DNA from: PFJX01 sp037442845 | GTDB taxonomy: Bacteria; Pseudomonadota; Gammaproteobacteria; Burkholderiales; Thiobacillaceae | DNA length: 64,000 bases | Direction of reading: 5' to 3' | NCBI GenBank assembly: GCA_037442845.1 | Contig: JBBIPL010000002.1 | Span: 1 to 64,000 of the forward strand | In this document: one piece after another, positions 35,284-43,495 of the stretch | Layout: the number at the start of each line of letters is the position of its first letter | Numbering within the stretch: position 1 is the first letter of the stretch | Notes under the pieces: model-generated | What the model was told of the DNA's origin: nothing | The model's database searches: none | The model's input: only the letters and a program-made list of their open reading frames with translations | Position numbers and translations under genes: made by a program

Positions 35284-35898
35284 ATGCCGCCCCTGCCGGA
35301 AACCCTGACCACGCGCCTTTCCTCCCTGCTGCGCCGGGCGCCGGTGACCTGTCCGCCGGACACCCCGATTCGCGCCGCGCTGGGCATGATGCGCCGCGAC
35401 AAGGTGGACTCGATCCTGCTGGTAAACGCCGACGGGCGGCCGGCCGGAGTCTTCACCCTCAATGACCTGCGCGACCGTGTGGCGGCCGAGGAGTGCGATC
35501 TCGACTGGCCCATGCGCACGGTGATGACGCCCACCCCGTTCTTCCTGGATGGCGACGCCACCGCCCTGGAAGCCGCCCCGGCCATGGCGCAGCGCCTGAT
35601 TCACCACGGGGTGGTGACTTTGGCCGAGGGCCGCATACTCGGCGTGGTCTCGGAGAAGGACCTGTTCGCCCTGCAACGCCTGGGGGTGGGCCACATCGCC
35701 GCCGGCGACCGCGAAGCGGAAAGTGACCAGGCGCAACTTGCGGCCCTGGGACTGGGTGTCGCGCCACTGCGGCGCCTGGATCGGGTAGTCGAGGGGACGC
35801 GGTTTCGGCAGGCGGCCGATGGCGACGATGCTGCTGCCGGCCATGTCGTGCAGGGAGAAGCGGAAATCCTCCGCCTGGCCGGGGAAAACAGCTGGTAG
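35284..35898 (+). CDS. CBS-domain protein with foreign C-terminal tail
   Basis: Residues 1-135 form a pair of CBS domains, which bind adenine nucleotides (PDTPIRAALGMMRRDKVDSI, GVVSEKDLFALQRLG). In relatives this pair continues into DUF294 nucleotidyltransferase domains. Here, after about residue 136 the reading frame becomes Arg/Glu/Ala-rich with no family character, while the opposite strand over the same DNA reads like coding sequence. I infer a truncated gene joined to unrelated DNA near 35690. The shortened protein could still fold as a CBS pair. Confidence 0.65.
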   Translation: MPPLPETLTTRLSSLLRRAPVTCPPDTPIRAALGMMRRDKVDSILLVNADGRPAGVFTLNDLRDRVAAEECDLDWPMRTVMTPTPFFLDGDATALEAAPAMAQRLIHHGVVTLAEGRILGVVSEKDLFALQRLGVGHIAAGDREAESDQAQLAALGLGVAPLRRLDRVVEGTRFRQAADGDDAAAGHVVQGEAEILRLAGENSW

Positions 35899-35930
35899 GT
35901 CGCCGCCAGGCGCGGGAACTCGCTGGTCAT
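35690..35930 (-). pseudogene. Possible gene fragment antisense to the CBS tail
   Basis: On the minus strand the frame holding QAEDFRFSLHDMAGSSIVAI and, further on, QWRDTQSQGRKLRLVTFRF has balanced, protein-like composition. Another frame starts MTSEFPRLAATYQLFSP; joining the two would need one frameshift near 35882. I do not recognise the protein. It ends abruptly where the CBS coding begins. Could also be chance open frames in GC-rich DNA. Confidence 0.3.
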
Positions 35931-35964
35931 GCCGGGCGCGGCAAGAAGCGGGCCCGGTTCTTGT

Positions 35965-36222
35965 TCAGCCGCCCGTCACCGGCGGAAACAGCGCCACCTC
36001 GTCGCCCTCACGCAGCGCGGCGCCGGCGGCGGCGATGTCCTGGTTCACCGCCATGCGGAAGTTGCGGCCGGGCGCCAGGGCCTCGGCCCAGGCGCCGCCG
36101 CGCGCGCGCAGGGCGGCGAGCAGGTCGTCGAGGGTGGGCGCGTCGCCGTCCAGGGCCAGGGTTTCCCGGTCCAGGCCGAGCGTCTCGCGCAGGCGGGCGA
36201 AGTAGAGAACGCGGATCTGCAT
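35965..36222 (-). CDS. moaD: Molybdopterin synthase sulfur carrier MoaD
   Basis: An 85-residue ubiquitin-fold sulfur carrier ending in the essential Gly-Gly (FPPVTGG), which is thiocarboxylated to supply sulfur for the dithiolene of molybdopterin. The start MQIRVLYFARLRETLG is typical. The usual neighbour moaE is not in this window. Confidence 0.93.
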   Translation of the reverse strand: MQIRVLYFARLRETLGLDRETLALDGDAPTLDDLLAALRARGGAWAEALAPGRNFRMAVNQDIAAAGAALREGDEVALFPPVTGG

Positions 36223-36276
36223 GATGTCGATTCCTCGGAGGCGGCTAGGTTAGCAGTTTGCCGGCCGGGTCGGCGT

Positions 36277-36768
36277 TCAGCTTCGCACCCAGGCCAGGAT
36301 GAAGGCGGCGATGCCGGCATCGTCCCGCAGCGGCAGATAGGGCAAGGCGCCGCCGGGGTCGCGGTCCGCCGCCACCGCGATCACCCGCGCATCGCCCGGA
36401 TGCAGCCAGGGCTGGGCGTTGGCTTCGCGCCAGACCTCGATCTTGGCCAGTTCGGCGTGGCGGAAACCTTCCACCAGCACCAGGTCGCAGGGCGAGAGGC
36501 GGGCGACGTGCTCGGCGAGGCCCGGCTCCGGCGCGCCGCGCAACTCGTTCACCAGCATCCAGCGGTGCGGCGAGGTGAGCAGCACCTCGCGCGCGCCGGC
36601 CTGGCGGTGGCGCCAGGAATCCTTGCCGGGAGTGTCCACCGCGAAATCGTGATGGCTCTGCTTGATTACGGAAACGACCAGGTCCGCCGCCGCCAGGCGC
36701 GGCAGCAGGCGTTCGATCAGGGTGGTCTTGCCGGCGCCGCTGTAGCCGGCGAATCCCAATGTTTTCAT
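36277..36768 (-). CDS. mobB: Molybdopterin-guanine dinucleotide adaptor MobB
   Basis: A 163-residue GTP-binding protein that assists MobA in forming the guanine dinucleotide cofactor. Walker A is GFAGYSGAGKTTLIERLLP at the N-terminus; SVIKQSHHDFAVDTPGKDS and LVLVEGFRHA are the other family motifs. The ATG at 36768 is preferred over one 54 bp upstream. It is divergent from moaA. Confidence 0.93.
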   Translation of the reverse strand: MKTLGFAGYSGAGKTTLIERLLPRLAAADLVVSVIKQSHHDFAVDTPGKDSWRHRQAGAREVLLTSPHRWMLVNELRGAPEPGLAEHVARLSPCDLVLVEGFRHAELAKIEVWREANAQPWLHPGDARVIAVAADRDPGGALPYLPLRDDAGIAAFILAWVRS

Positions 36769-36833
36769 GGCGTTCGTATGCAGGAATGCGGGGTACGTCG
36801 ACGGTGGGGCGCGGTCAGGCATGTCACCGGTTC

Positions 36834-36847
36834 ATGATCCAGATCAA
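36834..36847. promoter_or_regulatory. FNR/ANR-type box between mobB and moaA
   Basis: ATGAT-CCAG-ATCAA matches the FNR consensus TTGATNNNNATCAA at 9 of 10 fixed bases. It lies 115 bp upstream of the moaA start and 66 bp from mobB. Anaerobic control of molybdenum-cofactor genes would fit nitrate or other anaerobic respiration; inferred. Confidence 0.5.
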
Positions 36848-36961
36848 GGCGAGTCGATGCCGACTTGTCGAAGATCAAGACCCGTGCTTCACTGGTCGCG
36901 GGCAATCGTCGACATTCTGCCGCGCGAATTTCGCCGAGAAAACCTCCCGCCGAGAAAACCC

Positions 36962-37936
36962 ATGCACACCCTGGTTGACCGCTTCGGACGACGCATCGAA
37001 TACCTCCGGCTATCCGTCACGGATCGCTGCGACCTGCGCTGCGCCTATTGCATCCCCGAAGGCTTCAAGGGCTTCGAGGAGCCCGAGCACTGGCTCAACT
37101 TCGACGAGATCGAGCGGCTCATGCGCCTGTTCGCCGGGCTGGGCCTGAAGCGCCTGCGCCTGACCGGCGGCGAACCCCTGCTGCGGCGGAACATCGTCGA
37201 ACTGAGCCGCCGCCTCGCCGCCATTCCCGGCATCGAGGACCTGTCCATCTCCACCAACGCCACCCAGCTCGCCGAGACGGCGACGGATCTGAAGGCGGCG
37301 GGCGTCACCCGCCTCAACGTCAGCCTCGATTCGCTGCGCGCCGAGGGCGTGGAAAAGATCAACGGCCGGCCGGTGCTGGACAAGATCCTCGCCGGCCTGG
37401 AGGCCGGCCGCGCCGCCGGCTTCAATCCCATCAAGGTCAATATGGTGGCGATGCGGGAAAACGCCGACGAGATCGACGACATCGTCGCCTACTGCATGGA
37501 AAACGGCTTCGTGCTGCGCCTCATCGAAGTCATGCCTATGGGCGACACCGCCCGCAAGATGGGCTACGTCGACCTGCAACCGGTGAAGGCGCAACTCAAG
37601 CAACGCTTCGGCCTGGTCGACACGGTCATGCCCGGCGGCGGCCCGGCGCGCTACCTGGGCACCCCGGACGGACGCTTCACCGTCGGCTTCATCACCCCCA
37701 TATCGCAGCACTTCTGCGAGACCTGCAACCGGGTGCGACTGACCGTCGACGGCGTGCTGCACCTGTGCCTGGGCCAGGAGGAGCGCATGGACTTCCGCGC
37801 CCTCATGCGCGCCGGCGCCAGCGACAAGGACATCGTCGAAGCCATCCGCCTGGCCATCGACCTCAAGCCGGAACGCCACGAGTTCATCGAAGCGCCGCAA
37901 AAGCTGGTGCGCTTCATGAACATGACCGGCGGCTGA
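36962..37936 (+). CDS. moaA: GTP 3',8-cyclase MoaA
   Basis: Radical-SAM enzyme for the first step of molybdenum cofactor synthesis. The 324-residue protein has the N-terminal cluster motif CDLRCAYC, the GGEPLLRR motif, a second cluster in FCETCNRVRLTVDGVLHLC and the functional C-terminal Gly-Gly (MTGG). The ATG at 36962 gives the usual LVDRFGRRIEYLRLSVTDRC start. Confidence 0.96.
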   Translation: MHTLVDRFGRRIEYLRLSVTDRCDLRCAYCIPEGFKGFEEPEHWLNFDEIERLMRLFAGLGLKRLRLTGGEPLLRRNIVELSRRLAAIPGIEDLSISTNATQLAETATDLKAAGVTRLNVSLDSLRAEGVEKINGRPVLDKILAGLEAGRAAGFNPIKVNMVAMRENADEIDDIVAYCMENGFVLRLIEVMPMGDTARKMGYVDLQPVKAQLKQRFGLVDTVMPGGGPARYLGTPDGRFTVGFITPISQHFCETCNRVRLTVDGVLHLCLGQEERMDFRALMRAGASDKDIVEAIRLAIDLKPERHEFIEAPQKLVRFMNMTGG

Positions 37937-37985
37937 AGTCCGAGCGGCCACTCCCAAGCGTGCAGGCGAGGGCGCCTGAGCGCGC

Positions 37986-38888
37986 TCAGCCGCCCAGCTT
38001 TTTGCCGCGCACCGCCGGCAAACTCGCGAGCCGCCAATTCAGGCGCGCCCAACACCAGAAATCCCCCAAGGAACCCACTGCGGCACCCGCTTCCATGCCC
38101 AGGAAGCGCGCCGCCCGCAACAAGGCCGGCAAGGGATCGGCGGTGTCGAGGGGCGCGGCCAGGGTCTGCTTGGACAGCTTGTCGCCCGCCGCGTCCAGCA
38201 CCACCGGCAGGTGCATGTACATCGGGGTGGGATAGCCCAGCGCCCGCTGCAACACGATCTGGCGGGGCGTCGAGGCGAGCAGGTCGGCGCCGCGCACCAC
38301 GTGGGTGATGCCCTGCTCGGCGTCGTCCACCGCCACCGACAGTTGGTAGGTGAACACCCCGTCGGCCCGCTTCAGCACGAAATCGCCGCATTCCCGGGCG
38401 ATGTCGCAGGCCACCCTGCCGAGCAGGCGGTCATCGAACGCCACCCGCATCTCCGGCACCCGCAAGCGCCAGGCCGGTTCCCGCGCCGGGTCGCCGCGCC
38501 AGCCGAGCTCCCGGCAGGTGCCGGGATAGACCGGCCCGTCGACGCCGCGCCGCGCCACTTCGGCGACCTCCTTGCGGCTGCAATGGCAGCCATAGACCAG
38601 ACCCATTGCGTCCAGCCGGTCCAGCGCCGCCTGATAGGCCGCGCCGCGGCCGCCCTGGTAGGCCACCGGCCCGTCCCACTCGAACCCGAAGGCTTCCAGG
38701 CCGCGCAGGATCGCATCCGTGGCGCCGGCCACCACCCGCGGCGGGTCGACGTCCTCGATGCGCAGCAGCCACTCGCCGGCCTGGGCGCGGGCATCCAGGC
38801 AGCTGCCCAGGGCCGCCACCAAAGAGCCGAAATGCAGCGGCCCCGAGGGTGTGGGGGCGAAGCGGCCGCGATAGGGGGATGGATGCAT
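37986..38888 (-). CDS. gluQ: Glutamyl-Q tRNA(Asp) synthetase
   Basis: Truncated glutamyl-tRNA synthetase paralogue that puts glutamate on queuosine-34 of tRNA-Asp. The 300-residue product lacks the anticodon-binding domain. It has the HIGH-like FAPTPSGPLHFGSLVAALGS, zinc-site residues CHCS and TCREL, and the KMSKS-like GDKLSKQT. AGGAGG upstream of 38888 supports that start over the GTG at 38909. It is convergent with moaA. Confidence 0.94.
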   Translation of the reverse strand: MHPSPYRGRFAPTPSGPLHFGSLVAALGSCLDARAQAGEWLLRIEDVDPPRVVAGATDAILRGLEAFGFEWDGPVAYQGGRGAAYQAALDRLDAMGLVYGCHCSRKEVAEVARRGVDGPVYPGTCRELGWRGDPAREPAWRLRVPEMRVAFDDRLLGRVACDIARECGDFVLKRADGVFTYQLSVAVDDAEQGITHVVRGADLLASTPRQIVLQRALGYPTPMYMHLPVVLDAAGDKLSKQTLAAPLDTADPLPALLRAARFLGMEAGAAVGSLGDFWCWARLNWRLASLPAVRGKKLGG

Positions 38889-39209
38889 GGCGTGAGCATA
38901 CCTCCTCACGCGGGGCGCAATTCTTCCGGATAACGGCGCCTAAGATAGCCGCATCATGCCAGCAATGGCCGCCTACCACCCGTTTTAGCCCACCGTGCGG
39001 CAAGAAAATTCAATCAGACGGTGGGTTTTGCAAGAGGCTCAGGGTTATTCGTTTTGCTCAAAGGTGCTCATCAGGCCCGCCTCGACCGCCGGATACAGAT
39101 CGCTCGCGGTGGCTTTGCCAGTCCGGTGCTTTCTCAGGCCAGCATCCAAGAATTCAGATCCAGCCCGACCACCCGGCCCTGAGCCATGCGCATCGCCAAA
39201 AATTCCGCT
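38889..39209. other. Spacer with insertion-element-like remnants
   Basis: A possible hairpin, CCCACCGT (38989-38996) with ACGGTGGG (39018-39025), is followed by GTTTTGCAAGAGGCTC (39025-39040), which occurs exactly also at 14104-14119. On the minus strand, a short frame ending at the TAA at 39045-39047 reads LRKHRTGKATASDLYPAVEA and looks protein-like. I interpret the stretch as debris of an inserted element; identity unknown. Confidence 0.4.
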
Positions 39210-39929
39210 CTACCAGCCTGATGCTGAGAACTGCATCGATTCCGTATCCCGCCGTAGCGTCACCTCGTGCGGTGACACGGCCAGGTACCAAGTCTGCCGC
39301 TCGGCGTGCGGCTTGGGCTTGGCGAAGCCCGCCGGCGTCAGCAACGCCAGGCACCATGACGGCTGCAGATCACGTACCGACCGATACAAAATGCCACCGA
39401 CGTCGGCCTCACGGGCGACCCGCGCAAACTGCTGCGTCGGCCCGTAATCGGTGGGGTGCTGCCAGATAGAAGCGTCCGCATCGAACGGAGGATGTCGCAG
39501 ATCCACCACTGGCGTGGCCACCCCCACCCGAAAGGCTGTGTGTGCCACCGGCTCAAGGCGTTCAAGGTCGACGGCGTCCTTCAGAAACTTCCAGCGCCAA
39601 TAGCCAAGCTCTGCAGCAGCCGTCCTCACCGACTCCGCCCCGTAAAAAACGCCCGGGTCCGTCACCGCCCGAAATCGCGAGCCGCCCCGCCTGGGGTCGT
39701 AGCGAAACGGCGTGGCCAGCAGGTAGTCCAGACCTGCAGTGTCATCAGGCTGAGGCGGCTTGCTCGATTCCAGCAAGGACTCCAGCAGATCCTGCTCGTC
39801 GCGGTTGTCGACCAGTTTCATGGTGGCTGCGATGTGCTGCGACTCCACCATGCGCCACGCCTGGCCGCGCCAGGCAAAGGACTCAGACGAGACCGCGGGA
39901 GGCGTCCAGGTAGTGAACGACACGAACAA
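39210..39929 (-). CDS. RES-domain toxin
   Basis: A 239-residue RES-family protein. The Arg/Glu/Ser region is visible in SRFRAVTDPGVFYGAESVRT, followed by the typical end of the domain HPTDYGPTQQFARVAREADV. RES toxins of Xre/RES modules degrade cellular NAD+ (established for MbcT and Res homologues). The N-terminal AWRMVESQHIAATMKLVD is also typical. It overlaps the antitoxin gene by 47 bp. Confidence 0.9.
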   Translation of the reverse strand: MFVSFTTWTPPAVSSESFAWRGQAWRMVESQHIAATMKLVDNRDEQDLLESLLESSKPPQPDDTAGLDYLLATPFRYDPRRGGSRFRAVTDPGVFYGAESVRTAAAELGYWRWKFLKDAVDLERLEPVAHTAFRVGVATPVVDLRHPPFDADASIWQHPTDYGPTQQFARVAREADVGGILYRSVRDLQPSWCLALLTPAGFAKPKPHAERQTWYLAVSPHEVTLRRDTESMQFSASGW

Positions 39930-40263
39930 GCCCTTCTGTTTGACGAATCAGATCCACCGGGCGGCCATTGAGCCCCCGGTTCTCGCTGTTGAGCCACTGG
40001 CGTGCCGTCTGCTCATTGCCAACGATGGAATCCAGCGATCGAAACACGCGCACGAACAGCAAGGCGAATTCCCATTCCTTGCGGCGCTCATCGAGCTTGT
40101 ACTCGCCGTTGTAGAGGCGGGTCACCGTGGGCGGACTGACACCCAGGATCTTGGCGAGCAAGGCGCGCGAGATGTCCAGCCGTTCAGCGGCACGAGCTAC
40201 GGCTTTGGTCAGTGCCGAGGATGGGTCTGGCTTGGCGACGAGGTTGCGGGCAGATGCACTCAT
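39883..40263 (-). CDS. Xre/MbcA/ParS-type antitoxin
   Basis: A 126-residue partner of the RES toxin. An HTH-like region (DISRALLAKILGVSPPTVTR) is followed by the toxin-binding DUF2384 half (FALLFVRVFRSLDSIVGNEQ, then ARQWLNSENRGLNGRPVDLI). It lies upstream of the toxin as usual for this class. RBS and promoter should be in the AT-rich patch around 40270-40330. Confidence 0.9.
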   Translation of the reverse strand: MSASARNLVAKPDPSSALTKAVARAAERLDISRALLAKILGVSPPTVTRLYNGEYKLDERRKEWEFALLFVRVFRSLDSIVGNEQTARQWLNSENRGLNGRPVDLIRQTEGLVRVVHYLDASRGLV

Positions 40264-40280
40264 GATCAGCCTCCTTTCCT

Positions 40281-40721
40281 ATGGAAACAATAACACACCT
40301 ATATTCCCTCAGAAATCCATACTCGCGGTCTGGTTCAAGGCGGTGCTACACGCTGGCCTTTGCACTGGAGGAACAAGGGATGGATCATGTTTACGATCAT
40401 CTGAAAAATCCCGCTCGCGTCCTTGATCAGTTGCCAGACTGGATAACGCAACACCAGGAGTACAGTGAAGCGCACTTCAGCGAAGCACTGACCCAGATCG
40501 CTGAGGTTTGGCCAGTTTTGTTTCCGTTTTTCAAGAACCAGATGGTGTTGCGCGTGCTGGACCGGGTCACGGTGCATCGCGATGGCATCACGAGTCGGCT
40601 GCATGTCGATGGCCTTGTCGAATTGATCCGCGAGTTCTTGCAGGGCAAAGGCCGCCCCAACAGCATCCGCGACATCTTTGATCGGGCGGCCGCAGCCAAG
40701 CCAAAGAAGCCGCGACGGTGA
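40281..40721 (+). pseudogene. C-terminal remnant of a serine recombinase
   Basis: The last ~110 residues of this 146-residue frame resemble the C-terminal part of large serine recombinases: ALTQIAEVWPVLFPFFKNQM, then LDRVTVHRDGITSRLHVDGL, matching a pattern of the type EVWxELFPxEQxRIVxxLVxRV...GLxxRLRVEGL from memory. The catalytic resolvase domain and the zinc domain are missing, and the first ~30 residues look unrelated. Likely debris of the element that brought in the RES/Xre pair. A short functional protein is less likely. Confidence 0.45.
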
Positions 40722-41012
40722 TTCTCTGTTTCTGAAAAAGAGGTGTGTCGCGGTTTGACTATGGACTGGTCGCAGCCTGACCACTGTTGGCGACGAACTC
40801 AACTTGCCCGACACACGCGCAAGCCGTTGTCGTGAAAGGGGTTCTGCGTGTGCCTGACGCGAGCAGTTCTGCACTTTTATTTGAGAACCGAGAGCAAAAC
40901 AGAGTCAAACAGGCCGGCAAACAGCACCAAAACAGGTTCGAACTGCCGACACGCAGGCGCCGGGAGTGTGGCGTAACCCTTTGACAGATACAGGGAAATC
41001 CAGAAATTAAAA
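40722..41012. other. Gene-free spacer left of tRNA-Met
   Basis: No coding frame supported. The stretch is less GC-rich than the core genome. TCGAACTGCCGAC at 40938-40950 repeats exactly a piece of the tRNA-Met gene (41062-41074), which could be a left attachment-site trace or a fragment of another tRNA. Confidence 0.4.
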
Positions 41013-41036
41013 GGCCAACCTGATGACAGGTTGGCC
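41013..41036 (-). terminator. Rho-independent terminator of tRNA-Met
   Basis: GGCCAACCTG and CAGGTTGGCC pair perfectly around a 4-base loop. Read on the minus strand, the hairpin is followed by TTTTAATTT. It lies 7 bp beyond the tRNA 3' end. Confidence 0.9.
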
Positions 41037-41043
41037 GAAAACG

Positions 41044-41120
41044 TGGTGGTGATGGGCAGAATCGAACTGCCGACCTGTGGGTTATGAATCCACCGCTCTA
41101 ACCGTCTGAGCTACATCACC
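41044..41120 (-). tRNA. tRNA-Met (anticodon CAT)
   Basis: A complete 77-nt cloverleaf including encoded CCA. The acceptor stem is GGTGATG paired with CATCACC. The D-arm has GCTCAGACGGTTAGAGC, the anticodon loop is ATTCATAA with CAT, and the T-arm is GGCAGTTCGATTCTGCC. The paired first acceptor base marks it as elongator rather than initiator Met; an Ile2 tRNA with modified C34 cannot be fully excluded. Confidence 0.95.
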
Positions 41121-41271
41121 GCGGCAGAAAAGAGGCGCGGATTATCCCGGCCACCCCCCAGCTATGTCAATGATTGGGCGAGGGAAAGCGAGGCGAGACA
41201 AGGCAACTTGTCCTGGCCGCGAGCACGCGACCAGGACAAAACACGACACCCGCGCGAGGGTGTGGCTGTAC

Positions 41272-41721
41272 TCACTTTTTCCTGGAGATGTACTTCTCCA
41301 CCGCCTCGCGCTTCAACGCGCCCACGTTGTACGCCACCATCTTGCCCTCCGGGTTGTACAGGTAGGTGGTCGGCAAACCGGGGACGGAACCGATCTGGGC
41401 GGCCATGGCCTTGTCGCCGAGAATGATCGGGTAGCTGACCATCATCTGCTCGGCGTATTGCAGGACCTGCTTGGGATCCTTGTATTCCAAGGCGATGCCC
41501 AGCACCACCAGGTTGTTCTTCTTGTCCTCGTGCAGGGCGACCAGGTCGGGTATTTCCTCCAGACAGGGCGGACACCAGGTGGCCCAGAAATTGACCAGCA
41601 CCCATTTGCCCTTGTATTGGGCCAGGCTGTGGCTCTTGCCCTTGCTGTCCACCAGGGTGAAGGCGAGCGTCGGGAAGGCCAGCAAATAGAGCAGGGCGAC
41701 GAGGACAAGACGTCGGATCAT
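41272..41721 (-). CDS. TlpA-like thioredoxin-fold periplasmic protein
   Basis: A 149-residue exported thiol-disulfide protein. The signal peptide LVLVALLYLLAFPTLAF is followed by a TlpA/ResA-type domain with NFWATWCPPCLEEIPDL and the cis-Pro region VPGLPTTYLYNPEG. It probably reduces cytochrome c or other periplasmic disulfides. The start ATG at 41721 directly precedes the signal sequence. It is divergent from the PilZ-like gene. Confidence 0.9.
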   Translation of the reverse strand: MIRRLVLVALLYLLAFPTLAFTLVDSKGKSHSLAQYKGKWVLVNFWATWCPPCLEEIPDLVALHEDKKNNLVVLGIALEYKDPKQVLQYAEQMMVSYPIILGDKAMAAQIGSVPGLPTTYLYNPEGKMVAYNVGALKREAVEKYISRKK

Positions 41722-41871
41722 GACGGGCTCCGGATAGGGGTCGGAAATGGAGTCGAAGAAGACGGCGAAGTTCAGCCTGATGCTGCGAACGCGGTGATTT
41801 CCACGCCGTCCGGGCAAACGCCTATGCGCCGCCGCGGCGCAAAAGTAGAATCCGGCCAGAGGAGTTACGGA

Positions 41872-43446
41872 ATGTCCATACTGCCCAGATATGCCCTGCC
41901 GGACCGCGAATCGGCCCGGACTATAAACGTGGAGACGAAACCCAGGCAAGTCGAGGCCTGGCTGGGACGTCTGCCGCTGTCGAATCCGCTCGAGGCGGCC
42001 GAGGAACTATCGGATTATCTGGCCACCCTCAACGCCATCGAGGTGAGTCACGACACCCGCGCGAAGATCGTCGAGCGCCTGGCGCCCGTGGTCGAGGAAC
42101 TCGTTGCCTCGCTCTACGAGCAATACGGCAACGCGCCCCTGCCGCTGCCGCCCAAGTCACACCGCAACGCCATGCTTGCAAAGAAGCTGTTGCGCGGTAT
42201 GGCGGACGCCTACAAGGTGCTGCTGGTGGACTGGCTGCGCCGGCGCTTCCACCTGTTCGGCGGCAATCCGGCGCCGGTCTACCTGCAACGCATCCTGCTC
42301 GCCCTGCAGGCGGTGCTGGAAATCAGTTTCGAAATCCACGATCCCGTCCCCGAGGGGATCTGGGTGGACCTGCACCAGACCTACAACTACGCGCTGCGCA
42401 GCGGGCTGAAAGATGTGATTCCGGAGGGCGCCGCGAAGATGCTGGCGCCCGAGCAGATCTACAAATCCTCGCTGCTCATGGCCCTGGCGGATCCTTATCG
42501 CCTGCCCCAGGTGGAAATCCCCTGGGCGCGCGACATCATCGCCCGCTTCTCCAACCTGGTCGGGCTCAACCCGGCCGAGGCATCGGTGCAGGCCCGTTCC
42601 GGCCTGTTCCTCGTCGACGTCAACACCGACGCGCCGCCCAAGCCGGTGACGCGCGAGGCCCACCCCACCAATCCGCGTTGGGACCTGCTGCTCAACACGG
42701 CGGAACTGGTCAAGCACCTGGCCCTCATCGCCACGCAGATCAAGGGTCGGGAGGATCTCGACAAGCTGGGCCTGCCGGAAGCCGCGCGCGATCCAGCTTA
42801 TCCGGCGATGCTGCATCGCCTCAAGCAGAATCTGGGCGCTTCCCTGCAACGCCAGTCGCAACGGCGGCGGCACCAGGACGGCTGGGAAGTGGAGGTCTGC
42901 TTCGGCCTCAAGTCGGTGCACCACCTGATCGCCCCGCCCAGCCGCGGCGATACCATCCACTACGGTCTGGCGAGTAAGGAGCCGCCGCCGGTCGTGCTGC
43001 GCTGCAAGACCCTGAATGACAGCATGGGCGGCCTTTCCCTCGGCAAGCGGGGTACCCAGGGCATGCAGATCCGCGTCGGCGACGCGGTGGGCGCCCGTCA
43101 GGGCGGCCCGACCTGGAGCGTGGGCCTGGTGCGCTGGTTTCGCACACCCGCCGAGGGCGAGATCTCCTTCGGCGTGCAGTTGCTCTCCCCGCAGGTGCAG
43201 GCCATCCAGTTGCGCCGCCCGGACAACGGCCGCCAGTGGCCCTGCCTGCTGCTGCACCCCAGTCCGGCGGGGCCGCAGGGCATGCTGTTGATGGCGCAGT
43301 CCGGCTGTTTCCTGCCCGAGGGCCCCGTGGAAATGCGCGCCCCGAAAGGCGCCCTGGAGGTCTACATCGGCAAGCGCATCGAAGCCACCCCCAGCATCGA
43401 GATCTTCCGCTTCCAGCCGGAAGCGCCCGCACCGACCTCCGGCTGA
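41872..43446 (+). CDS. Large protein with PilZ-like C-terminal domain
   Basis: A 524-residue cytosolic protein. The first ~330 residues are mostly helical and unrecognised (for example LQRILLALQAVLEISFEIHD). The C-terminal part has RQSQR (RxxxR) and later NDSMGG (N-x-S-x-x-G), then strand-rich SVGLVRWFRTPAEGEISFGV, the pattern of a PilZ c-di-GMP-binding domain. It faces the flagellar motor genes, so a role in linking c-di-GMP to motility is plausible but inferred. The start follows GAGGAG at 41858-41863. Confidence 0.7.
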   Translation: MSILPRYALPDRESARTINVETKPRQVEAWLGRLPLSNPLEAAEELSDYLATLNAIEVSHDTRAKIVERLAPVVEELVASLYEQYGNAPLPLPPKSHRNAMLAKKLLRGMADAYKVLLVDWLRRRFHLFGGNPAPVYLQRILLALQAVLEISFEIHDPVPEGIWVDLHQTYNYALRSGLKDVIPEGAAKMLAPEQIYKSSLLMALADPYRLPQVEIPWARDIIARFSNLVGLNPAEASVQARSGLFLVDVNTDAPPKPVTREAHPTNPRWDLLLNTAELVKHLALIATQIKGREDLDKLGLPEAARDPAYPAMLHRLKQNLGASLQRQSQRRRHQDGWEVEVCFGLKSVHHLIAPPSRGDTIHYGLASKEPPPVVLRCKTLNDSMGGLSLGKRGTQGMQIRVGDAVGARQGGPTWSVGLVRWFRTPAEGEISFGVQLLSPQVQAIQLRRPDNGRQWPCLLLHPSPAGPQGMLLMAQSGCFLPEGPVEMRAPKGALEVYIGKRIEATPSIEIFRFQPEAPAPTSG

Positions 43447-43495
43447 CCGCCGGGCTGCGCGACGGTTCGGAACGCCTGCCCGGCAGCCTGCCCCG

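Noticed and set aside
41164..41871. N-terminal extension of the PilZ-like gene to 760 codons
   Set aside because: The extra 236 codons are antisense to the TlpA-like gene; the ATG at 41872 has a good ribosome site.
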